Part shown: positions 1 through 6,029 of the stretch, piece after piece
How positions within the stretch are numbered: the stretch's first letter is position 1
How the letters are laid out: each line of letters begins with the position of its first letter
Assembly (NCBI GenBank): GCA_002367695.1
Contig: DFDK01000026.1
Location: forward strand, 8,269-20,818
Source of the DNA: Acidimicrobium sp. UBA3029
GTDB lineage: Bacteria > Actinomycetota > Acidimicrobiia > Acidimicrobiales > Ilumatobacteraceae
Length of the DNA stretch: 12,550 nucleotides
Reading direction: 5' to 3'
Translations under genes and position numbers: made by a program
Notes under the pieces: generated by a model
Seen by the model: the letters and a program-made list of their open reading frames with translations, nothing else
Databases searched by the model: none
What the model was told of the DNA's origin: nothing

Positions 1-439
1 TTGGAAGAGTGCCGAACACCGCGGCGTGCCGTGCTTCGACGGTGATGATTGAAGCAACAAGTGTCGCACCATCCAAACCCTGAAGGCTCGAAAGTATGTC
101 GGTGTGTGTCGCAACCATCGTGTTTTCAACTGATTGAAGTACGCGGTTCATCGCTTGAACAGAAGTTAATTGCCCTGCGTATGTCGCATAGAGCGATTCG
201 TTGCGAGTATTGGTGGCAGCTTTACCGAGTAGTCCATTGAGAGACTGGGCGTAAGACTTATGGTGCTCGGAAAATAATTCCATCATCATCTTTTCATCGG
301 GGGAAAGCATTCCTGAATCAATCGCTTTGACGTAGAGCTCGTGCACTGAAAGTTCTGCCGATAGGGCAAAGTCCAGCAGTTGTTTGTCGGCATTTGTCGG
401 CATCTTGGGTGGCGCTGCTGACGAAGTATTGGTTGTCAT
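1..439 (-). CDS. Ferritin-like domain protein (3' end cut by window edge)
   Basis: The frame opens at ATG 437-439, preceded on the minus strand by an AAGGAAG ribosome-binding site, and stays open for 146 codons to position 1, so the C-terminus is missing. After a short polar N-terminus the protein is mostly helical. It carries ferritin-like spacing: AELSVHELY near residue 30, SEHHKSYAQ near 60 and VEARHAAV near 135, i.e. Glu and ExxH/EHH residues on successive helices. This fits the Ferritin_2/DUF4439-type four-helix carboxylate-bridged metal fold, though the substrate or metal cannot be told. There is no signal peptide or Tat motif. It follows the FGGY kinase by 32 bp in the same direction, so it may be the last gene of the glpD operon, or it may have its own promoter. 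Family assignment is fairly sure; role unknown. Confidence 0.7.
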   Translation of the reverse strand, partial: MTTNTSSAAPPKMPTNADKQLLDFALSAELSVHELYVKAIDSGMLSPDEKMMMELFSEHHKSYAQSLNGLLGKAATNTRNESLYATYAGQLTSVQAMNRVLQSVENTMVATHTDILSSLQGLDGATLVASIITVEARHAAVFGTLP

Positions 440-471
440 TCGTGCTTCCTTTTTTTTGGGGCGATAACAAT

Positions 472-1917
472 CTAGAAGTCAAGCCCCGATAGTTCGGGTA
501 TCCAACCGCTTGCGCGCTCGACGGCTTGACTCCACTGGGCTCTATTGAGTGTGGACTTTGGTTCCACGACCGAGGCTGGTTTCCATGTGGAGCATGCCTC
601 ATCAAGCGATTTCCAGGTCCCAACAGCGACACCTGCGAGAAATGCGGCGCCAAGCGTTGTTGCCTCGGTGACGGGAGACACTTCGACTGGTCGCTGTGTT
701 GCGTTGGCAAGGGCCTGAACGAAGGTGGGGTTTTTACTCATGCCACCGTCAATACGCAAGCTTGCAATTGGCAAACCCGAGTCGGAAATGGTCGCTTCCA
801 TGAGGTCGGCGCCACGATGTGCAATACCTTCTAGCACGGCACGAACAATATGCGCACGTGTGGTTCCTCGTGTTATTCCAATCAAGGTACCTCGTGCTCC
901 GTAATCCCACTTTGGTGTGCCAAGTCCAAACAGCGCAGGCACATAGACAACGCCGTCTGATGTTTCGACTTGCGATGCGACATCATGACTTTGTTGTGGC
1001 GAGTCGATGAGCTGTATATCGCTACACAGCCACTCGATATTGGTTCCAGCCGAAAGCATGATGGCTTCCGCACCCCATGTGATACCGGTGGCATCGCTAA
1101 ATGCAACGATCGGAAATGTGCCGCCGACCGAGCGACGGTTCTCACTCGGTGGGGTGGTGCCAGTGACTGTGTCGAGCATGCCGCCAGTGCCAAACGTAAT
1201 TTTTGTTTTGCCAGGCGTGATGCAACCTTGACCCACTAGAGAACCCTGTTGGTCGCCAATCAGACTCGCTATCGGTGGAGCACCGGTGAGCGCAGTTGCA
1301 TTGCCAACCACTCCTAGAGATCTGACAATTGTCGGCATCATCTCAATGTCAATACCGAAAATGTCGAGAATTCGTGGCGACCACGATTGGTCTTGCAATG
1401 TCCATAAGCCTGTCACTGCTGCGTTGGTGTCGTCGGTGACGAAGAGCTGACCTTGGGAAAGCACAAACGCGACCCATGTATCGACGGTTCCGATGCAGAT
1501 CTTTGCTGCAGACGGAATCGAATAGTTCTTGAGCATCCACGAAGCTTTCGTCGCAGTTTGGTTTGGCGCCAAATACAAACCATGTTCCGCACGTGCTGTG
1601 ATGCACTCGATGACAGTGCGCAAATCCTGCCAACCAAGCGCAGGTCCGATAGGGATTCCCGTGTTCCTGTCCCACACAACACAAGATGCTCGCTGATTGG
1701 TAATACCAACCGCGTCTACTTTGCCTGCAGCACTGAGTGCGGCATTGGCAACTCGCAACACCGCATCACGCATGGCTACTGCGTCAAACTCAACGAGACC
1801 TGGAACGGGGGAGTTTGGCGCGAGTGATTCGTAGAAGAGATGATCGACGTTGCCTGTTGGTCGCACAACTGCTGCGCGAAGTCCGCTGGTGCCAACATCA
1901 ATAACGAGAATGCTCAA
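472..1917 (-). CDS. FGGY-family carbohydrate kinase, glycerol-kinase-like with altered substrate pocket
   Basis: This 481-residue protein is an ATP-dependent sugar or polyol kinase of the FGGY family. The N-terminal phosphate loop (ILVIDVGTSG, residues 3-12), GITNQR (71-76), WQDLRT (96-101), the catalytic-base motif GDQQ (221-224, Asp222) and the C-terminal ATP-site motifs (IDGGMSKNP 389-397, TEATTLGAAFLAG 417-429) are all present. The length is slightly below a typical GlpK (about 500). By homology with E. coli GlpK the glycerol contacts differ: Glu84 corresponds to Ala77, Tyr135 to Asn119, and Phe270 to Met247. I therefore leave glpK unassigned. The start is TTG, which overlaps the TGA of the upstream oxidase gene (TTGA). 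No good Shine-Dalgarno is visible, so translational coupling is likely. Context with glpD suggests a three- or four-carbon polyol or keto substrate whose phosphate enters DHAP metabolism; glycerol itself remains possible. Confidence 0.85.
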   Translation of the reverse strand: MSILVIDVGTSGLRAAVVRPTGNVDHLFYESLAPNSPVPGLVEFDAVAMRDAVLRVANAALSAAGKVDAVGITNQRASCVVWDRNTGIPIGPALGWQDLRTVIECITARAEHGLYLAPNQTATKASWMLKNYSIPSAAKICIGTVDTWVAFVLSQGQLFVTDDTNAAVTGLWTLQDQSWSPRILDIFGIDIEMMPTIVRSLGVVGNATALTGAPPIASLIGDQQGSLVGQGCITPGKTKITFGTGGMLDTVTGTTPPSENRRSVGGTFPIVAFSDATGITWGAEAIMLSAGTNIEWLCSDIQLIDSPQQSHDVASQVETSDGVVYVPALFGLGTPKWDYGARGTLIGITRGTTRAHIVRAVLEGIAHRGADLMEATISDSGLPIASLRIDGGMSKNPTFVQALANATQRPVEVSPVTEATTLGAAFLAGVAVGTWKSLDEACSTWKPASVVEPKSTLNRAQWSQAVERASGWIPELSGLDF

Positions 1918-3419
1918 GGCCAGACCGGCTTTCGCTTGGACGAATCGGAGTCAGGGTTGAATCCGAGTTTGCCAGGGTTGAAAATATTGCGCGGATCGAG
2001 CGTATTTTTTATTGACTGCAAAACCCCCATGCCGGTGCCGAGCGATTCAGCCAAAAAGCGTCCACGATTGAGACCAACACCATGATGATGGGAAACATTG
2101 GCTCCGTTGTCGAGGGCGGCGCGTTGACATGCATTCCACAACTGCACATAGCGCTGCTCAAATTCGGGCGTTGGTTTTGCGGCAAATGTGAAATAAAGGC
2201 ATGCGCCGTCGAGGTAGCTGTGCGATAAGTGGCATGTAGCGCTTAACGCACCTTCAACCGCCATGAGCGAAGCACGAACATTTGTGAATATCGCCTCCAG
2301 GGAACTCCATTGAGCGGCAACTTCCATGGTGTCAACGATGAAGCCACGGCGAGTTGCTTCTTGGAGTCCACTCGTGTTGTTGCGGTGATGCATCCACTTT
2401 TCGACTAATTCGACATCTCCAACTTGGGCGCCGTTTGCGATCGCGGCATCGTGCACTATTTCAAGAGTTGCTGTCACGATGCGCTCGTCACCCTCATCGA
2501 GCACGAGCAGTGTGCATTGCTTGCCGTCAGTGCCGTGCGACCTTTTTGATTCGTCGGCATCGTACAAACGCAACACAGCAGGAGTTGCACCGTGTTGCAC
2601 CGCAGCGCGACACGTGTTGATGCCATCAGCGAATGTTGGAAAAAGGTAAGCTGCGCGTCGTTGGGTGGCTGGCAACGGGTGCGAGCGCAGCCATACGCGA
2701 GTAATCACTCCGAGCGTGCCTTCGCTTCCTACAAAGAGTGAAGTCAGATCTGGGCCGTTGGCACCTGCTGGTTCGGTACCGGTGTAAACAACCGTGCCAT
2801 TGGCGAGCACCACTTCGAGGCCAACGACCATGTCCTCAATTTTTCCGTAGCGCGTCGAATATTGACCAGCACCTCGACACGCAACCCATCCGCCTACGGT
2901 CGAAATGTCAAACGACTGGGGGAAGTGCCCAACGGTTACGCCGTGCTTTTCGCGCAATTCATTTTCGAAATCTGGACCAAACATGCCAGGTAGAACTTCA
3001 ACTACGCCGGACACTTTGTCGACACTGACGATGCTTGCAAGCAAGCAGGTGTCAAGCACTACGCCGCCATAAACGGGAATTGCCGCGCCACATACACCAC
3101 TACGCCCGGCAGAGACGGTCAGTGGGATTCGATTTTCGTTGCACAACTCGACGATGAATACAACTTGCTCAGTAGAAGTAGGTCGACAGATTGCGTGTGG
3201 CTTGCGCGGAGTTTTACCCTGCATAGCCCAGTGCATAGCTAGTGGCCACCAGTCGCGACCGTGGTCGGCTAAATCTTGATCCTCAGTTGACGTTGCACAG
3301 ATCTCTGCGAGTTGTTGAATCAGACTTGACGAAAGAGTTTCAATAGCTACTTCGGTGAAGCGCTCCTGAATGGGTGAGATTTGGCCCACAAACTCAATTG
3401 GATCTGTCGCTTGTGTCAT
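1914..3419 (-). CDS. FAD-binding oxidase of the alkyl-DHAP synthase (AGPS) type
   Basis: The 501-residue product belongs to the vanillyl-alcohol-oxidase superfamily. It has an N-terminal PCMH-type FAD domain with the pyrophosphate loop around AGRSGVCGAA (104-113), DISTVGGWV (171-179), GKIEDMV (192-198) and GSEGTLGVIT (231-240). The C-terminal substrate domain carries the AGPS signatures CHLSHSYLDGACLYF (396-410, with the Tyr matching the catalytic tyrosine of mammalian AGPS) and SHHHGVG (443-449). AGPS swaps the acyl group of acyl-DHAP for a fatty alcohol to give alkyl-DHAP in ether-lipid synthesis. Bacterial homologues such as the actinobacterial ones are mostly uncharacterised, so oxidation of another substrate is possible. 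The ATG start at 3417-3419 has a GAGG site just upstream. It sits 6 bp after glpD and overlaps the kinase gene, so it is certainly co-transcribed with them. Family is confident; the reaction is not. Confidence 0.85.
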   Translation of the reverse strand: MTQATDPIEFVGQISPIQERFTEVAIETLSSSLIQQLAEICATSTEDQDLADHGRDWWPLAMHWAMQGKTPRKPHAICRPTSTEQVVFIVELCNENRIPLTVSAGRSGVCGAAIPVYGGVVLDTCLLASIVSVDKVSGVVEVLPGMFGPDFENELREKHGVTVGHFPQSFDISTVGGWVACRGAGQYSTRYGKIEDMVVGLEVVLANGTVVYTGTEPAGANGPDLTSLFVGSEGTLGVITRVWLRSHPLPATQRRAAYLFPTFADGINTCRAAVQHGATPAVLRLYDADESKRSHGTDGKQCTLLVLDEGDERIVTATLEIVHDAAIANGAQVGDVELVEKWMHHRNNTSGLQEATRRGFIVDTMEVAAQWSSLEAIFTNVRASLMAVEGALSATCHLSHSYLDGACLYFTFAAKPTPEFEQRYVQLWNACQRAALDNGANVSHHHGVGLNRGRFLAESLGTGMGVLQSIKNTLDPRNIFNPGKLGFNPDSDSSKRKPVWP

Positions 3420-3425
3420 GATGCC

Positions 3426-5096
3426 TCAATTGATTGTAGTTGACTGAACGAATTCGGATTCACTGACCATCGCAGCATCTTGCTCACGGGCACACGATTG
3501 AACGAAATCTTCCACTTGCTGAGTGATGTCGTGCAAAGACCACTGCAGTTCTGGCGCGATCAACTCGGCAACGCTGCGAGCACTTGCAAGTGCTGCTGGT
3601 CGGTTGATGATGCGTGCTCGTGTGCGTCGTGAGAGCACGTCGTCAAGTGTGCGAGCCATCTCGTTGCGTACGGCAAAGATTGCTTCAGCCTTGAGGTAGG
3701 AGAGTCCTTCTATGAGCGGTTCGCTCAGTCGATTGTCTTGTGAGATCAGCGATTTAATTTCGGTGAGTTCGCTCCCGAATCGCTCTGCGAGACTGGCATC
3801 ATTGCCGCGAAGCATTGATGGACTAAAGCCGTTGGCGCCGACGAACGCAAGGCGTTTTGTGCGGCATCGTGCTTTATTGCCAAGTTGTTTACACGCCGCA
3901 TCAACTGCGTGCTCTGCCATCTTGCGATAGGTGGTGAGTTTGCCACCGGTGATTGAGATCATTCCGGCGTCCGAGACACGAACCTGATGTTTGCGAGAGA
4001 GGTCGCTCGTTTTACCCTTCGCAGTTGTGCCATCGGTATTGCGCACAAGTGGACGCAGACCTGACCACACCGCAGTAATGTCGTCGCGAGTGATGTTGGT
4101 GTTGATCGCAGCATTGAGCGCGGTAAGTACGTAGTCAATGTCATCGGTGGAGCATTGCGACTCGTCGACTCCACCCACAAAATCTGTATCGGTAGTGCCG
4201 ACGTAGGTGTATTGGTAAGTGCCGTCGTGATTCGATATCCATGGCACAACAAAAAGGCTTCGCTTGTCAACCTTGACGGGAATAACGACTGCAATGTCAT
4301 TGCGGACCATCTTCCAAGGCAAAGTGATATGGATGCCCTTTGCGGGACGAATGCTGTTTGGGTGAACGCCCTCATCGGTCTCTCGCACATTGTCGGCCCA
4401 TACGCCTGCAGCATTGATCACGCAACGAGCCTGAATCTCGAATGGTTCACTACCGAGTGGGCGAACGAGGGCTCCACTGACTTTGCCGGAATCATCATGC
4501 AGAATTTTGGCAACCGGACACTGGTTGGCAATGACGGCACCGTAAAGTGCTGCGGTGCGAGCAACTGTTACGCAGAGTCGTGCATCGTCGGCTGCCGCGT
4601 CGTAGTACAAATACGCCGACGACATTCGGTCTGTATTAATAGTTGGCAAGTGCGTATTTGCTTGTGTGGCCTTGAGGCGTTTATGCAATTTACCGATACG
4701 CCATCCACCTGTGAGGTCGTACATCCATAATGCGCTTCCAAGTGCTCGAGCAATCTTCTTGGAGATCACTCCATCGCGGGTGAGGATCGGGATCATGAAC
4801 GGCAAGATGCTTACCAAGTGTGGGGCGTTGCGTCGCAGCCGTTGGCGTTCGTGAAGTGCCTCGTAGACCAAACCAATTTCGCCTTGTTGCAAGTAACGCA
4901 ACCCTCCGTGGATGAGTTTGCTGCTCTTGGAAGACGTACCGGATGCAAAGTCTTCGCGCTCTACAAGGGCAGTGCGGAGCCCGCGGGATGCGGCATCGAG
5001 CGCAACCCCAACCCCGGTAATGCCTCCACCCACAACCAGCACGTCGAACTGCTCAGTGCGTAATCGATCCAGGTTGAGCTGTCGGTCAAAGGTCAC
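3426..5096 (-). CDS. glpD: Aerobic glycerol-3-phosphate dehydrogenase
   Basis: A 556-residue FAD enzyme that oxidises sn-glycerol 3-phosphate to DHAP and passes electrons to membrane quinone. The motifs are canonical: the dinucleotide-binding VVGGGITGVGVALDAASRG (21-39), the family signature SGTSSKSSKLIHGGLRYLQ (52-70), YVGTTDTD (298-305), WSGLRPL (344-350), ITGGKLTTYRKMAE (382-395) and a C-terminal DAO-C domain with AVRNEMARTLDDVL. Length and motif order match mycobacterial GlpD. The start is GTG (5094-5096); no clear Shine-Dalgarno precedes it, and no better in-frame start lies nearby. It is the first gene of the minus-strand run. Only 27 bp separate it from the divergent Fur-like frame, so its promoter must lie inside that frame; a TTGACA/GATAAC pair is present there. 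Confidence 0.96.
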   Translation of the reverse strand: MTFDRQLNLDRLRTEQFDVLVVGGGITGVGVALDAASRGLRTALVEREDFASGTSSKSSKLIHGGLRYLQQGEIGLVYEALHERQRLRRNAPHLVSILPFMIPILTRDGVISKKIARALGSALWMYDLTGGWRIGKLHKRLKATQANTHLPTINTDRMSSAYLYYDAAADDARLCVTVARTAALYGAVIANQCPVAKILHDDSGKVSGALVRPLGSEPFEIQARCVINAAGVWADNVRETDEGVHPNSIRPAKGIHITLPWKMVRNDIAVVIPVKVDKRSLFVVPWISNHDGTYQYTYVGTTDTDFVGGVDESQCSTDDIDYVLTALNAAINTNITRDDITAVWSGLRPLVRNTDGTTAKGKTSDLSRKHQVRVSDAGMISITGGKLTTYRKMAEHAVDAACKQLGNKARCRTKRLAFVGANGFSPSMLRGNDASLAERFGSELTEIKSLISQDNRLSEPLIEGLSYLKAEAIFAVRNEMARTLDDVLSRRTRARIINRPAALASARSVAELIAPELQWSLHDITQQVEDFVQSCAREQDAAMVSESEFVQSTTIN

Positions 5097-5129
5097 GAAT
5101 AAAGCCTAAATCAAGGAGACGGAATGCCC

Positions 5130-5157
5130 GTTATCCAAGAGACTTCGACAGTGTCAA
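5130..5157 (-). promoter_or_regulatory. Candidate glpD promoter
   Basis: On the minus strand there is a perfect TTGACA -35 hexamer (plus-strand 5152-5157). After 16 bp comes GATAAC (5130-5135), a 4/6 match to the -10 consensus. Transcription would start near 5123 and give a leader of about 27 nt before the GTG of glpD. The promoter lies entirely inside the Fur-like remnant, which fits that frame no longer being maintained as coding sequence. Seen by eye only. Confidence 0.45.
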
Positions 5158-5168
5158 ATTGCCATAAG

Positions 5169-5183
5169 TCACAATTATTGTCA
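5169..5183. promoter_or_regulatory. Fur/PerR-like 7-1-7 inverted repeat
   Basis: The 15-mer TCACAATTATTGTCA has a perfect core ACAAT-T-ATTGT (5171-5181). It matches 11 of 15 positions of the PerR box TTATAATNATTATAA and has the 7-1-7 symmetry of Fur-family operators. It lies in an A/T-rich stretch (about 5150-5215), flanked by AATTGC (5157-5162) and GCAATT (5188-5193). It would overlap a plus-strand -35 (TTGTCA 5178-5183, paired with TTAAAT 5202-5207) that could drive the rubrerythrin gene. It could be the target of the former neighbouring regulator or of another Fur paralogue. Binding is inferred from pattern only. Confidence 0.4.
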
Positions 5184-5506
5184 ATTAGCAATTCATCCAA
5201 ATTAAATCTCAATCGGGTTACTGTTCCATCCATCCATACATTCACCGGCCGAGTTGGCCGCACAGTTCCGTTCGATGGGTCGGAAACTGACCCAACCGCC
5301 GAGAACCTCCACGGTATTGCAAGTGCGCAGATGCCCAGAGTTGACGATCACCATCACACAATCTGTAGTGAGTGTGGCAAGATTCGTGATGTACATGTAA
5401 CGGGAGCTACAACTCTTAAACCGAATGATGCGAGCTTTGCAGGCGAAGACAAACAAGAAATAGAAATAAGCAAGTTCCATTAACAAATCAGAAAGCGAGA
5501 AACATC

Positions 5507-5926
5507 ATGGCCGAATTAAATGGCACAAAAACACATGAGAATCTCAAGGAAGCGTTTGCTGTCGAGAGCCAAGCCAATCGCCGCTACTTGTGGTTCGCAC
5601 AGAAGGCAGACATTGAAGGTCTTCCAGGCGTTGCATCGTTGTTTAAAAACGTTGCAGACGGCGGGACCGGTCACGCACACGGACACCTCGAGTACCTCGC
5701 CGAGGTTGGTGATCCTACTTCTGGTGAACCAATCGGTGACACTGAGCAAAATCTCGAGGCATCAATTGCAGGCGAGACATATAAGTACACACAGATGTAC
5801 CCAGGCTTCGCTAAAGCAGCACGCGATGAAGGGTTTTCGGAAATTGCTGAATGGTTTGAGACACTTGCACGCGCCGAAAAGAGTCACGCTGGTCGGTTCT
5901 CCGACGGGCTCAAGAACCTCGCTTAA
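5507..5926 (+). CDS. Rubrerythrin (rubredoxin-less, 139 aa) with altered diiron ligands
   Basis: The product is a full-length member of the short rubrerythrin family (four-helix diiron domain only, no C-terminal rubredoxin), normally an NAD(P)H-linked peroxide scavenger in the cytoplasm. Family motifs are clear: LKEAFAVESQANRRYL (13-28, ligand Glu20), GHAHGHLEYL (55-64, His56), GETYKYTQMYP (89-99, Glu90) and EWFETLARAEKSHAGRF (115-131, Glu124 and His127). Two positions that are Glu in family members I know are changed. Residue 53 is Gly (GGG) where AEGETGHA is usual, and residue 93 is Lys (AAG) where GETHEYT is usual. These correspond to Glu53 and Glu97 of the D. vulgaris enzyme. The frame is otherwise intact, so it is probably translated. 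The ATG has only a weak AAAGCGAG site. It follows the Fur remnant by 23 bp and precedes the Fe-S protein. Confidence 0.92.
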   Translation: MAELNGTKTHENLKEAFAVESQANRRYLWFAQKADIEGLPGVASLFKNVADGGTGHAHGHLEYLAEVGDPTSGEPIGDTEQNLEASIAGETYKYTQMYPGFAKAARDEGFSEIAEWFETLARAEKSHAGRFSDGLKNLA

Positions 5927-5947
5927 TTAAAAAACTGTGAGATGCGA

Positions 5948-5981
5948 TGAGTGGTTGTACGTCTAGGCACACAACCACTCA
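5948..5981 (+). other. Hairpin between rubrerythrin and Fe-S protein genes
   Basis: TGAGTGGTTGT (5948-5958) and ACAACCACTCA (5971-5981) form a perfect 11-bp stem with a 12-nt loop. No U-rich tract follows, so a classical intrinsic terminator is unlikely. An mRNA-processing or stabilising hairpin that gives different transcript levels of the two genes, or a protein-binding site, fits better. Confidence 0.5.
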
Positions 5982-6029
5982 ACGCGAAGTGGTACCCATC
6001 TCTTAATTGCATTGTGAAAGCACCCAATC

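Larger units (their letters stand above)
5124..5483 (+). pseudogene. Fur/PerR-family regulator remnant (FurA-like, DNA-binding half disrupted)
   Basis: An open frame of 119 codons starts at ATG 5124 with an excellent AAGGAG site 5 nt upstream. Residues 72-92 (RVDDHHHTICSECGKIRDVHV) are unmistakably the metal-binding and dimerisation segment of actinobacterial FurA-type proteins. The C-terminus QEIEISKFH aligns with the strand just before the second CxxC, which is absent. N-terminal LNRVTV (28-33) matches the RVT start of the winged helix. Between these, the Fur helix-turn-helix is missing: only about 45 residues separate RVT from HHH, against about 72 in FurA. Another frame from 5221 reads HPSIHSPAELAAQFRSMG, which looks like the lost Fur helices. 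I infer deletions with two frame changes, i.e. a decayed regulator of the adjacent rubrerythrin. A translated, DNA-binding-deficient protein is the alternative. Confidence 0.55.

Noticed and set aside
318..710. 130-codon minus-strand frame across the kinase/ferritin-like junction
   Set aside because: It overlaps both real genes in another frame with low-complexity composition.
472..1917. Naming the kinase glpK
   Set aside because: Several glycerol-contact residues of GlpK are substituted, so the specific name is not supported.
4155..4730. 191-codon plus-strand frame opposite glpD
   Set aside because: It is antisense to a strongly conserved glpD, has no recognisable domain and no ribosome site; it is a by-product of codon bias.
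5948..5981. Calling the hairpin an intrinsic terminator
   Set aside because: No T-run follows the stem on either strand at the right distance.
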